Assembly: GCF_008630535.1 (NCBI RefSeq)
Contig: NZ_VWPH01000001.1
Span: forward strand, 186,001 to 250,000
Length of the DNA: 64,000 bases
Direction of reading: 5' to 3'
Source: Saccharopolyspora hirsuta
GTDB lineage: Bacteria > Actinomycetota > Actinomycetes > Mycobacteriales > Pseudonocardiaceae
In this document: piece by piece, positions 51,514 through 60,696 of the stretch
Numbering within the stretch: the first letter of the stretch is position 1
Layout of the letters: the number at the start of each line of letters is the position of its first letter
The notes under the pieces: generated by a model
What the model saw: the letters and a program-made list of their open reading frames with translations, nothing else
Told to the model about the DNA's origin: nothing
The model's database searches: none
Program-made: the position numbers and the translations under genes

Positions 51514-54500
51514 TCAGGCACGAGGTGCTGCCGCCCGCGGTCTGCGCACTGTTCTCGCGGCCTCCCGGACGTCGGCGTCGGGGTGGTCGCGCAACGCCGT
51601 GAGCCGGTCGGACCACGCCGGGGTCCAGCCCGTTCGGCGGGCGGTCGTGGTGACGAGCTGGACGGCGAGCAGGCCGGGGACCGATCCGTCCTGCTGGCGC
51701 AGGTGGTCGGTGACCGCCGCGGCGGTGTCGGGATCGGGGTCGAGCGCGGACATCCGGTAGCTGCTCGGGCCCGGCCACCGGTTCGGCCGTTCGTCGACGG
51801 CGTCGACGAGTTCGTCCCAGATGGCGAGGTCGACCGGCCCGGCGAGGGATCGCTCGGCCAGGTTCCACAGCAGTTGCGCGCCCGCGGCGTGCATCCCCGC
51901 TGTGCGGCACGCCTCGACGAGGATCCGGGACGCGTCGGTGCTGATCTCGTCGCCGTCGGCACGGCCCGTGTGCGCTCCGGCCGATGCCAGCTCCGCCAAC
52001 CGGTGCCAGGCGATGTCGGCGGTGTCCGGTTCGCCGGTGGTGATGTCCAGGACCAGCTGGTCGGCGGCGGTGGCGAGCGCGGTCGGGCGCTGCAGGAGGA
52101 GGCGGCAGACGACCGGGAACGCGTCCTGCGACGCCGGGGCGGTCGCCAGTCGGGGCAGCTGGTCGATCGCGCCCGGGGCGTGGTGCCACCACTCGGCATA
52201 TGCGGTGACCAGGTCGTACGACGGTGCGGTGGCTGCCCGCACCAGGGCATCGGCCAGCACGCGGGCGAAGCCGGGGCGTTGACCTGGCGTGAGCCGACCC
52301 GGTGCGGCTCTGAAGACGGCGGATCGCACGGCTGGTTCGCCGAGGACCGCTTCGCCCAGCATTCCCGGCACGCGCGGATCCTCGTCGAGGAAACCGAGCA
52401 GAGCGGCCGCCGCAGCAGCTCGGACGTCGTGGTGCAGCGCGGGATCGGCCCAGACATCCGCCAGCACGTCGACAGCCCCGACGGGATGGCGCTTGGCCAG
52501 CAACCGCGCGGCTTCCTTCGCCGCCCCGACCGAAGCGCGTGCGATGACCGGCCCCAGCGCCCCGACCGTCGCCGACTCGGGCAGCGCGTCCAGCGCAACG
52601 CCCAAGGACCGCACCGCACCGCGGACCACCGGACCCGCTGGCGCGTTGGCATGGCGCTGCAGAACGGGGAGGGCGTGGTCAGGCGCAGTGGTGGCCAGGC
52701 GCGACAGCGCGGCTATCGCCACCGGAGGGGGAGCGTCGTCGGCGATCGCCGCCAGCGTTCCAGGCTCGGTGATGAGTCGAACTGCTGATTCCCGTTCTCG
52801 TGGCGGGTTTTCCTCGTCGCGGGCCACTGCTGCGGCGTGCGCTTCGACCGCGGCGCGTTGTTCCGGGGTCCACCGTCCGGTTCGGCCAGCGGGCAGGGAG
52901 GGGAGTGCTTCGCCGGAGTCCAGCAGCCGGTCGAGCAGGTCGGTCCGGCGGGTCGCGACGACTTGCCAGAGAGCGTCCACCCGGCCCAGTTCCGGGTTGT
53001 GCGCGACCAGCTCTCCGACGCGTTCGTCTCGGGTCGCGGGCGCGGTCGTCCACACCTTCGCCGCTGCCGCGGCATCAGCGGGATCCTCGGCGGTGCGGGC
53101 GATTTCGCCGATGAGCCGGTCGAGTTCCGGCGGCAGGGCCGATGCCAGCAGTTCTCCCGCCCGCAGCGCCGGCGCGAACCTCCCGCGGCGCGCGTCCCGA
53201 AGAACGCGATCGCGCAGTCCGTCCCACAATCCGGAGGCGGGCAGCCCCGGGACCGACGGTCCCCGCCCCGGGGTGCGGAGGTCGGCGTGCAGGGGGACCA
53301 GCAGTGCTTGCAGGTCGTTCGCCCGGTCCGGGTTGCCGCGGGCCAGCGCGCTGGTCAGCGAACGGGTCAGCCACCGCGAGATCAGCGCTGCGGTGTCCGC
53401 GGTCATGTCCGGAGCGCCGGTCGCCGCCTGCACGGCCTCGCGAAGCACCGCCACCGGGACTGCCGACTGTAGCCGGGCCGGTGCTGCGGCGACCGGGCGC
53501 AGCGCGGCAGCGCGGACCAGGTCCTGGTCGTGCCAGGCGCGCCGGGCCGCGCGCAGCGCCGCGACGAGCGCCTCCGGATCGTGCTCGCGCACGGCGCAGG
53601 ACAGCAGTGCCGTCCACGCGGCACGTCGCTCTTGGTAGCGGTGGCTGGCCGTGGCCTCCAGCAGTGCCGGGGCGGCTTGGTCGTAGGGCAGAGCTGCGGT
53701 GATGGCCAGTCGCCGCCAGTTCCGGTCGGTGTCGTTCTCGGCGAGGATGCGGTGCGCCAGCTCGGCCCGGTCGGCGGACGGCAGCACCGCGAGCTCTTCA
53801 GCGCTCAGATCGGTCAGCATCCGATCGGCCGGGTAGGCGAGTTCGACGACCTGCCGCCGGTGTTCGAGCGGCACGGCGCTGAGCACCGACTCGCAGGCCG
53901 GGCCAGCTCTCAGCGAGCGCAGCAGCGATGCGGCCCGGTCCGCGGGCAAGGCGGCGATCGCCGCCCGGCTGCGCGCGTTCAGCGGAAGGCCGCGGTGACC
54001 GAGCGATCGCAGCCAGCTCGGATCGGCCTCGACCAGCGCGGCCGGATCGGCGAACAGCGCCGCCGCGACCTGGGGATCCCACGCGAGGTTGTGCGCGATC
54101 CGGGGCTGCCCGCGCAGCACCTCGGCCACCGCCCGCGGTCGTCTGGTCGCCAGGACCGCGAGCAGGCCCCGGTGACGGCGCAGCCACCGGGCGAGTTCCC
54201 GTCCGTGCTTGTCGGCGGCCTCGGCCAGCACGAACTCCGCCACGGCGGCGGGCGCGACGCGCGCGAGCCGGTGCAACTGCCCCGCACCGGGACCGGCGGT
54301 GCTCAGCCACCGCGCGACCACGTCCGGCGAGCAGGCGGGCAGCAGGTCGGCGAGTTCCCGGCGCCCGTACTGCTCGTGCACCTCACCGACGAGCCGGTCC
54401 GCGAGCGCGCGGCGGCGCGAGCGCCGCAGGACGCCGTACACGGCCAGCCGATCCCGCCGAGCGCCGCCGCGGACCAGCGCGGCCAGGACCTCGTCGGACA

Positions 54501-54825
54501 CCGGAAGCCGGATCGCGGCCGACAGCGCACGCCGCCGCAGCGCGGGATCGGCCACCGCCCGCTCCACAGCCGCGAGATCACGCCGCACGACGGCCAGGTG
54601 GAGGCCCAGATGTCGTTGATGGGAATCGCCGGAGTCAAGCCGAGCGCGAACGGACTGGTACTCGGCGTCGGAAAGCCGTCGGCCGTAGGCGGACAGCGCC
54701 CGCATCCGCGCCGGGAACGGCAGTGCGTCGAAGGATTCGTGGCCGGGACCACCCGGCTCGTGCGCCGCGCTCACCGGAGGGTGGCCGGGCAGACCTTTCG
54801 TTCGGACATGCCGACCATGATTCAC
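51514..54825 (-). CDS. large helical-repeat (HEAT-like) protein of unknown function
   Basis: About 1103 residues, rich in Ala, Leu, Arg and Glu. It consists of repeating helical pairs such as DPALRRRALSAAIRLPVSDEVLAALV, DAAAAAKVWTTAPATRDERVGELV, and ADVWADPALHHDVRAAAAAALLGFLDEDP. That pattern indicates an alpha-solenoid used as a protein-binding scaffold. There is no enzyme motif, signal peptide or membrane segment. The start GTG 54823-54825 is chosen for the GGGTGGGG stretch upstream; a GTG at 54858 is also open. It stands alone on the minus strand. Function unknown. Confidence 0.7.
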   Translation of the reverse strand: MNHGRHVRTKGLPGHPPVSAAHEPGGPGHESFDALPFPARMRALSAYGRRLSDAEYQSVRARLDSGDSHQRHLGLHLAVVRRDLAAVERAVADPALRRRALSAAIRLPVSDEVLAALVRGGARRDRLAVYGVLRRSRRRALADRLVGEVHEQYGRRELADLLPACSPDVVARWLSTAGPGAGQLHRLARVAPAAVAEFVLAEAADKHGRELARWLRRHRGLLAVLATRRPRAVAEVLRGQPRIAHNLAWDPQVAAALFADPAALVEADPSWLRSLGHRGLPLNARSRAAIAALPADRAASLLRSLRAGPACESVLSAVPLEHRRQVVELAYPADRMLTDLSAEELAVLPSADRAELAHRILAENDTDRNWRRLAITAALPYDQAAPALLEATASHRYQERRAAWTALLSCAVREHDPEALVAALRAARRAWHDQDLVRAAALRPVAAAPARLQSAVPVAVLREAVQAATGAPDMTADTAALISRWLTRSLTSALARGNPDRANDLQALLVPLHADLRTPGRGPSVPGLPASGLWDGLRDRVLRDARRGRFAPALRAGELLASALPPELDRLIGEIARTAEDPADAAAAAKVWTTAPATRDERVGELVAHNPELGRVDALWQVVATRRTDLLDRLLDSGEALPSLPAGRTGRWTPEQRAAVEAHAAAVARDEENPPRERESAVRLITEPGTLAAIADDAPPPVAIAALSRLATTAPDHALPVLQRHANAPAGPVVRGAVRSLGVALDALPESATVGALGPVIARASVGAAKEAARLLAKRHPVGAVDVLADVWADPALHHDVRAAAAAALLGFLDEDPRVPGMLGEAVLGEPAVRSAVFRAAPGRLTPGQRPGFARVLADALVRAATAPSYDLVTAYAEWWHHAPGAIDQLPRLATAPASQDAFPVVCRLLLQRPTALATAADQLVLDITTGEPDTADIAWHRLAELASAGAHTGRADGDEISTDASRILVEACRTAGMHAAGAQLLWNLAERSLAGPVDLAIWDELVDAVDERPNRWPGPSSYRMSALDPDPDTAAAVTDHLRQQDGSVPGLLAVQLVTTTARRTGWTPAWSDRLTALRDHPDADVREAARTVRRPRAAAPRA

Positions 54826-54952
54826 GCCGACCCCACCCTTGGCAAGCGGTTCGGGCACGGTCCACTTCGGAGAGTCCCGACCGCGCCGTTCGCCGCACCG
54901 ACCAAGAAGGAGCGCAAGGTCTCTGCAAGCGGGACAGGGGGCTGGAGATGCT

Positions 54953-54983
54953 GAAAGGCCCGCCTCGGGGAGGCGGGCCTTTC
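54953..54983. terminator. terminator after the C39-like peptidase gene
   Basis: GAAAGGCCCGCCT and AGGCGGGCCTTTC form a perfect 13-bp stem with a 5-base loop, 11 bp past the stop on the minus strand. Confidence 0.88.
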
Positions 54984-54993
54984 GGGGGAGGCG

Positions 54994-55893
54994 TCAGGCG
55001 GTGTAGCCCTTCGGCTTGATCAGGGAGGCGAGCTGGTCGAGGTCGAGCCAGTAGTCCTCGATGCCGCTGAAGCGGGCCGGGTCGGCGATGTGCACCGTCC
55101 GGTTCGCCTCGTCGTAGCCGGCGATCGTCACGTAGTGGTAGATCGTCTGGTCCGACGGGTAGCCGGGCGGCTGGTTGCCGGGGGCCGCCACGATGTTGGC
55201 CACCATCGCCTTGCCCTCGTTGATGTTGCGGACGATGTCCGACCACAGCTGGTCGGTCAGCTCCGGGGTCAGCTGCTTGTCGCTCCAGTCGCGGGCCTCG
55301 TAGTGGGCCGCGCCGCCCAGCTGCTTGTTCAGCCCGTCGACGACCTGGTGGATGGTGTCCGTGCCGTTCTCGGTGGTGCCGAGCGCGGCGGCCAGCGCGG
55401 CCTGGTCCGGGAGGGCGTCGGTCTTGGCGGACAGCGCGATGCGGGTCGCGGTCGGACCGCACCAGTAGCTGGTCTGCTGCGCCTGGTAGTCGAGGTCGAG
55501 GGACTTCGAGACCGGCTTCGGCGGCTCCTGCGGAGCGGGCTCCTGGTGGGCCGGGGCGGCCGGAGCAGCGGGCGGGGTCTCCGGGGCGGGCGGAGCCGCC
55601 GGGGCCGGGACCTCCGCCGCGGGGGCGGCCGGGGCCGCCGGTGCGGCCGCGGGAGCCGGGGCCGGGACCTCGTGGTCGACGGCCCGGACCTGGGCGGACG
55701 TCGGTTCCGGCTCCGAGCCGCCGGTGACCAGGGGCTGGCCGACCAGCACGATCGCACCACCGGCGACGACCACCGGGAGGACCTTGCCGGACACCCGGCG
55801 GAGCGAGCCGCCTGCGTTCAGGCCGAACTTGTCAACGAGTGCGCGGACCGAGGCCTTCGGGGTATGGCCGCCCGCGTTGTCCTGCTTCTGCAC
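54994..55893 (-). CDS. membrane-anchored C39-like cysteine peptidase
   Basis: 299 residues. A short cytoplasmic head is followed by a transmembrane segment (VLPVVVAGGAIVLVGQPLV, residues 38-56). Next comes a long Pro/Ala/Glu linker (about 75-128), then a Peptidase_C39_2 domain. Catalytic Cys is in TSYWCGPTATRIAL near residue 143, His in IYHYVTIAGYDEA and Asp in VHIADPARF. The Pro/Ala linker suggests it spans the peptidoglycan. Substrate unknown. GTG 55891-55893 has GGAAAGG upstream. Confidence 0.85.
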   Translation of the reverse strand: MQKQDNAGGHTPKASVRALVDKFGLNAGGSLRRVSGKVLPVVVAGGAIVLVGQPLVTGGSEPEPTSAQVRAVDHEVPAPAPAAAPAAPAAPAAEVPAPAAPPAPETPPAAPAAPAHQEPAPQEPPKPVSKSLDLDYQAQQTSYWCGPTATRIALSAKTDALPDQAALAAALGTTENGTDTIHQVVDGLNKQLGGAAHYEARDWSDKQLTPELTDQLWSDIVRNINEGKAMVANIVAAPGNQPPGYPSDQTIYHYVTIAGYDEANRTVHIADPARFSGIEDYWLDLDQLASLIKPKGYTA

Positions 55894-56407
55894 GTGCGCC
55901 TTTCCACGTCGGGGGAGATCCGATCACCACCGCCGGGGGTGCGGTGGCGGCCCGGGGGAGCCGTCGTGACCGGATCGTGATTTCAAAGCCACCAGCAACG
56001 TAACTAAGAGTCATCGGCGCTTCAACGTTTAACCTGATCGGGTCGGCATCTTGACCTTGACGACTCCGGTGAGTAACGGTTTGCGCCGGTCGGTGGGAAA
56101 CCCCGCGCCCGAGCTCCGGACGAACCGGGTGCGCATCCGCTGCCGACGGCATCGGTGCTGGTGAGGGGTGCAGGTCTGATGATCGGCGGCGCTCGCCGGT
56201 CGAGATCGGCTTCGCGCGCGGTCGTTCCCCGCGGAGATCGCCCAGACCACCGCCGTGACCCTGGGCACAAGGTGCGGAAACGATCGTCCGGCCGGGCGGG
56301 TGTCGGCGCGTTGCGCGAGGTGGCTGCTGCTCCCGGAGCGCCTCGGGAGAAGGCGCGGCCGATAGACTGAGGTCGGGTGGAGCGATCTCTGAAGCGGGCG
56401 GTGACCG
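55894..56407. other. divergent intergenic region between peptidase and hutC
   Basis: About 510 bp with no convincing gene on either strand. An AT-richer patch near 55980-56035 (AACGTAACTAAGAGTCATC) is the likely promoter zone for the peptidase gene. I see no repeat or recognisable operator. Confidence 0.6.
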
Positions 56408-57163
56408 GTGGCCATTGATGCGTTGGACGTCGCCGCGCTGTTCCACGAGAGCCGCCGCGAGTCCGCGCCCGCCTACCGCCGCCTCAAGGACGTGCTCATC
56501 GAGCAGATCGGCACCGGGCGGTGGCCGGAGGGCGAGCTGCTGCCCTCGGAGAGCCAGCTGGTCAACGCCCTCGGGCTGTCGCGGATGACGATCAACCGGG
56601 CCCTGCGCGAGCTGAGCGCGGAAGGCCTGGTCAACCGCCTGGCCGGGGTGGGCACGTTCGTCGCCGAGCGCAAGAGCAGCTCGGCGTTGTACGAGGTGCG
56701 CAACATCGCCGACGAGGTCCAGCGGCGGGGGCACCGGCACCGCACCGACGTGGTGCTGCTCCGCGAGGAGCCCGCCGACCCGCGCGCGCACCGCCTGTTC
56801 GGGATCGCCGAGGGGCGGCCGGTGTTCCACTCGGTCGTCGTGCACTTCGAGGACGGCGTGGCGATCCAGCTCGAGGACCGCCACGTCAACCCCGAGCTCG
56901 CCCCGGACTACCTCGACCAGGACTTCGCGGTGCAGACGCCGAACAGCTACCTGTCGCGGATCGCGCCGCTGGGCAAGGGCGAGCACGTCGTCGAGGCGGT
57001 GCTGGGCACTGCGGAGGACTGCGCGCTGCTGGGCATCGAGCCGTCCGAGCCGTGCCTGCTGATCCACCGGCGCACCTGGTCGGAGGGCCGTCTCGTCAGC
57101 ACCGCGCGGCTGTTGCATCCTGGATCGCGGTTCCGCCTCGAAGGCACCTTCGACGCGACCTGA
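56408..57163 (+). CDS. hutC: HutC-like GntR-family repressor
   Basis: 251 residues. A GntR winged helix lies at about 20-90 (LLPSESQLVNALGLSRMTINRALRELSAEGLVNRLAGVGTFV), followed by a UTRA effector domain (about 105-248, including LQRRGHRHR-type and GKGEHVVEAVLGTAEDCALLGI segments). UTRA in HutC binds urocanate or histidine. The gene sits directly upstream of the permease and hutH, with a HutC-type operator in between. GTG 56408 is the start. Confidence 0.88.
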   Translation: MAIDALDVAALFHESRRESAPAYRRLKDVLIEQIGTGRWPEGELLPSESQLVNALGLSRMTINRALRELSAEGLVNRLAGVGTFVAERKSSSALYEVRNIADEVQRRGHRHRTDVVLLREEPADPRAHRLFGIAEGRPVFHSVVVHFEDGVAIQLEDRHVNPELAPDYLDQDFAVQTPNSYLSRIAPLGKGEHVVEAVLGTAEDCALLGIEPSEPCLLIHRRTWSEGRLVSTARLLHPGSRFRLEGTFDAT

Positions 57164-57255
57164 TCGATCAAAACCCTTCTGCTGTCCGGATTGTTCGTGT
57201 TCGTCCTCGGGTGGGCGCCGTGCGCCAGCTGATTTCGAACCGAGCTCTTGACGAG

Positions 57256-57267
57256 CTGTATATACAG
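57256..57267. promoter_or_regulatory. HutC-type operator before the hut permease
   Basis: CTGTATATACAG is a perfect 12-bp palindrome, closely resembling the TTGTATATACAA sites bound by HutC in Pseudomonas. A further TATACAT half lies at 57271-57277. It is 124 bp upstream of the permease start in an otherwise GC-rich spacer. Confidence 0.7.
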
Positions 57268-57390
57268 CACTATACATATCGCACCGCCTGCGATTGTGCG
57301 CGCGAGCACAGTGCGGCGGCCTCGAACCGAGCGGTTCACCAGCCCGGTCGCGAAACGGGGAACGACGTGGTTCCCGCAGGGAGGAACTAG

Positions 57391-58803
57391 GTGAGAAAAG
57401 GCGCTGCGGCCCTGAGTCGAGGCCTCACAGCACGGCACATCCGCTTCATCGCTCTCGGCTCGGCCATCGGGACCGGCCTCTTCTACGGATCGTCGGAGGC
57501 GATCAGCCAAGCGGGCCCCTCGGTGCTCTTCGCCTACCTGATCGGTGGCGCCGTGGTCTTCGTGGTGCTCCGGGCGCTCGGCGAGATGGCCGTCGCCGAC
57601 CCGGTGCCCGGCTCCTTCGGCGAGTACGCCAGCAGGCACCTCGGCCGCCTGCCGGGCTTCATCACCGGCTGGACCTACACCTTCGAGATGATCATCGTCT
57701 GCATCGCGGACGTCACCGCGCTGGCCGTCTACATGGGATTCTGGTTCCCCGACGTGCCGCGGTGGACCTGGGTGCTGGCCACGCTGTTCGTCATCGCCGC
57801 GGTCAACCTGCTCAGCGTCAAGGTGTTCGGCGAGCTGGAGTTCTGGTTCTCGGTGATCAAGGTCGTCGCGATCATCGCGATGATCGTCGGCGGCATCGCC
57901 GTGCTGGTCTTCGGCTTCACCGCCGGTGGCGGCCACACCGAGCCAGCGGTGAGCAACATCTGGTCCAACGGCGGGATGTTCCCGAACGGCATCGAGGGCT
58001 TCCTGCTGTCCTTCGCGGTGGTGATGTTCGCCTTCGGCGGCACCGAGATCATCGGCGTCACCGCCGGTGAGGCCGAGGACCCGGAGAAGACCATCCCGCG
58101 CGCGGTCAACACCGTGCCGGTGCGGGTCCTGCTGTTCTACGTGCTGACCCTGGGCGTAATCATGTCGATCACCCCGTGGCAGCAGATCAGCGGCGAGGGC
58201 AGCCCGTTCGTGGAGATCTTCCAGAGCCTCGGCCTGACCTCCGCGGCGGCGGTGCTCAACGTCGTGGTCATCACCGCCGCGCTGTCGGCGATCAACAGCG
58301 ACATCTTCGGCGCCGGGCGCATGCTGTTCGGGATGGCCGAGCGCGGCCAGGCCCCGGCGATCATGGGCCGGGTCTCGCGCAACGGCGTGCCGTGGATGAC
58401 CGTGGTCATCATGACCGTCGCGCTGCTGGTCGGCGTGGTGCTCAACTACGTCGTGCCGGAGGACGTCTTCACGATCATCGCCTCCATCGCCACCTTCGCC
58501 ACGGTCTGGGTGTGGCTGATGATCATGCTCTCGCACTACCGGGCCCGCCGGAGGATGAGCGCCGAGCAGGCCGCGGCGCTGAAGTTCCCGGTGCCGCTGT
58601 GGCCCTACGCGCAGATCGTCGCGATCGCCTTCCTGGTCTTCGTCTTCGTCCTGCTGGCCTTCTCCGCGGACACCCGGGTGGCGCTCGTCGTCGGCGCGGT
58701 GTGGCTCGCGCTGCTGTCGCTCGGCTACTGGCTGGGCATCGGCAGGCGGACCGGCGGCCGGGATTCCGACGAGCGCGTCGTCTCCGAGGCCGGGGCGAGC
58801 TGA
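57391..58803 (+). CDS. APC-family amino-acid permease, probable histidine transporter
   Basis: 470 residues and 12 membrane helices. The N-terminal [23 protein letters not shown] is the AAT-group signature, and [20 protein letters not shown] and [24 protein letters not shown] are further landmarks. Related permeases carry histidine, proline or aromatic amino acids. Its place between hutC and hutH, behind the HutC operator, indicates histidine. GTG 57391 has GGGAGGA upstream. About 120 bp separate it from hutH. Confidence 0.88.
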   Translation: MRKGAAALSRGLTARHIRFIALGSAIGTGLFYGSSEAISQAGPSVLFAYLIGGAVVFVVLRALGEMAVADPVPGSFGEYASRHLGRLPGFITGWTYTFEMIIVCIADVTALAVYMGFWFPDVPRWTWVLATLFVIAAVNLLSVKVFGELEFWFSVIKVVAIIAMIVGGIAVLVFGFTAGGGHTEPAVSNIWSNGGMFPNGIEGFLLSFAVVMFAFGGTEIIGVTAGEAEDPEKTIPRAVNTVPVRVLLFYVLTLGVIMSITPWQQISGEGSPFVEIFQSLGLTSAAAVLNVVVITAALSAINSDIFGAGRMLFGMAERGQAPAIMGRVSRNGVPWMTVVIMTVALLVGVVLNYVVPEDVFTIIASIATFATVWVWLMIMLSHYRARRRMSAEQAAALKFPVPLWPYAQIVAIAFLVFVFVLLAFSADTRVALVVGAVWLALLSLGYWLGIGRRTGGRDSDERVVSEAGAS

Positions 58804-58922
58804 CCCCGGCCGCACCCCAACGCTCCAGCGGCGGCCGTCGACCCGGCCGCCGCTGGTTCCCAGTTCACGCGCTGACCCCGAAGCAGGCGCGAAACCCCAC
58901 TCACGAGGAAAGAAGTTCGAAC

Positions 58923-60485
58923 ATGAGCCGTACCGAAGCCGCCGTGGACACCACCGTCGTCGTGGGCGTCGGCGCGGTCAGCCCGGCCGACGTCGTCCGC
59001 GTCGCCCGCGGCGGCGCGCGCGTGGAGCTGTCCGAGGAGTCCAAGAAGGAGATCGCGGCCACCCGCGGCCGGATCGAGAGCCTGGCCGAGGAGCCCAAGC
59101 CGGTCTACGGCATCTCCACCGGCTTCGGTGCGCTCGCCACCCGGCACATCCCGCTGGAGCTGCGCAAGCAGCTGCAGAAGAGCCTGGTCCGCTCGCACGC
59201 CGCGGGCACCGGGCCGGAGGTGGAGCGCGAGGTCGTCCGCGCGCTGATGCTGCTGCGCCTGTCGACGCTGGCCACCGGCCGCACCGGGGTGCGCCTCGAG
59301 GTCGCCGAGACCTACGCCGCGGTGCTGTCGGCCGGGATCACCCCGGTCGTCCACGAGTACGGCAGCCTGGGCTGCTCCGGTGACCTCGCGCCGCTCGCGC
59401 ACATCGCGCTGGCCATGATGGGCGAGGGCACCGTCCGCGACGCCGACGGCACCGAGATGCCCGCCGCCGAGGCCCTCGCCGCCGCCGGGATCACCCCGGT
59501 CGAGCTCGCCGAGAAGGAGGGGCTCGCGCTGATCAACGGCACCGACGGCATGCTCGGCCAGCTGGTGCTGGCCTGCCACGACCTGCGCGAGCTGGTGAAG
59601 CTGGCGGACATCACCGCCGCCATGAGCGTGGAGGCCCAGCTCGGCACCGACCGCGTCTTCGCCGCCGACCTGCAGGCCCTGCGCCCGCACCCGGGCCAGG
59701 CCGCCGCTGCCGCCAACATGTCGCGCCTGCTCGCAGGTTCGGGCATCGTGGCCAGCCACGCCGGTCCGGACTGCACCCGCGTCCAGGACGCCTACTCGCT
59801 GCGCTGCTCGCCGCAGGTCGCCGGTGGCGTCCGCGACACCATCGCGCACGCCGAGTCGGTGGCCTCGGTCGAGCTCGCCAGCGCCGTGGACAACCCGGTG
59901 GTCACCCTCGACGGCCGGGTGGAGTCCAACGGCAACTTCCACGGCGCCCCGGTGGCCTACGTGCTGGACTTCCTGGCCATCGTCGCCGCGGACCTGGCCA
60001 GCATCAGCGAGCGCCGCACCGACCGGTTCCTGGACCCGGCCCGCAACCACGGCCTGACCCCGTTCCTCGCCGACGACCCCGGGGTGGACAGCGGGCACAT
60101 GATCGCCCAGTACACCCAGGCGGCGATCGTCTCCGAGCTCAAGCGCTTGGCCGCCCCGGCCAGCGCCGACTCGATCCCGTCCTCGGCGATGCAGGAGGAC
60201 CACGTCTCGATGGGCTGGTCCGCGGCCCGCAAGCTGCGCCGCGCGGTCGACGGCCTCACCCGCGTGCTGGCGATCGAAGCGCTCACCGCGGCGCGCGCCC
60301 TCGACATGCGGGAGCCGCTGACCCCGTCTCCGGCCACCGGTGCCGTGCGCGACCGGATCCGCCGCGAGGTCGCCGGGCCGGGCACCGACCGGCACCTGGC
60401 GCCGGAGATCGAGGCGGCCGTCGAGCTGTGCCGCAGCGGGCAGCTGGTCGCCGCCGCGGAGGAGGTCATCGGGGCGCTGGACTGA
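58923..60485 (+). CDS. hutH: histidine ammonia-lyase
   Basis: 520 residues. The MIO prosthetic-group region is EYGSLGCSGDLAPLAHIAL near residue 150, where the tripeptide is Cys-Ser-Gly rather than the common Ala-Ser-Gly. The active-site Tyr is in VYGISTGFGALA near residue 62. QDAYSLRCSPQV, DNPVV and SGHMIAQYT blocks follow. It deaminates histidine to urocanate, the first step of the hut pathway. ATG 58923 has AGGAAAG upstream. A hairpin terminator follows. Confidence 0.95.
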   Translation: MSRTEAAVDTTVVVGVGAVSPADVVRVARGGARVELSEESKKEIAATRGRIESLAEEPKPVYGISTGFGALATRHIPLELRKQLQKSLVRSHAAGTGPEVEREVVRALMLLRLSTLATGRTGVRLEVAETYAAVLSAGITPVVHEYGSLGCSGDLAPLAHIALAMMGEGTVRDADGTEMPAAEALAAAGITPVELAEKEGLALINGTDGMLGQLVLACHDLRELVKLADITAAMSVEAQLGTDRVFAADLQALRPHPGQAAAAANMSRLLAGSGIVASHAGPDCTRVQDAYSLRCSPQVAGGVRDTIAHAESVASVELASAVDNPVVTLDGRVESNGNFHGAPVAYVLDFLAIVAADLASISERRTDRFLDPARNHGLTPFLADDPGVDSGHMIAQYTQAAIVSELKRLAAPASADSIPSSAMQEDHVSMGWSAARKLRRAVDGLTRVLAIEALTAARALDMREPLTPSPATGAVRDRIRREVAGPGTDRHLAPEIEAAVELCRSGQLVAAAEEVIGALD

Positions 60486-60502
60486 CCGTCCACGACGGTC
60501 CG

Positions 60503-60536
60503 GGGGGCGGCGGTTTCGCGTGAAATCGCCGCCCCC
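60503..60536. terminator. terminator after hutH
   Basis: GGGGGCGGCGGTTTC and GAAATCGCCGCCCCC form a stem with 14 of 15 bases paired around GCGT, followed by TTCG, 18 bp past the hutH stop. Confidence 0.8.
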
Positions 60537-60551
60537 TTCGCGTGCGGGGTG

Positions 60552-60572
60552 CCGGTTTCGCGCGAAATCGCC
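60552..60572. repeat. GGTTTCGCG-GAAATCG extragenic repeat
   Basis: GGTTTCGCGCGAAATCGCC is almost identical to the upper part of the hutH terminator stem (60511-60530). Looser versions occur at 62899-62917 and 62953-62970. It lies within the spacer between hutH and the NCS1 permease. Confidence 0.45.
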
Positions 60573-60696
60573 CACAGTGGACACCGCAGGGCCGCTGTCT
60601 GGGATGCTGGACACCTGCTCCGGACCGGGCATTGCCTTCGACCCGCGCGCGGCGACTAATGGAACGAACTGAATTCCGCTGGGCGAGGAGTGGGAC

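Noticed and set aside
51456-52652. 398-codon minus-strand frame inside the large repeat protein
   Set aside because: Alternative frame of the 1103-residue gene with Ser/Arg/Pro-rich nonsense composition.
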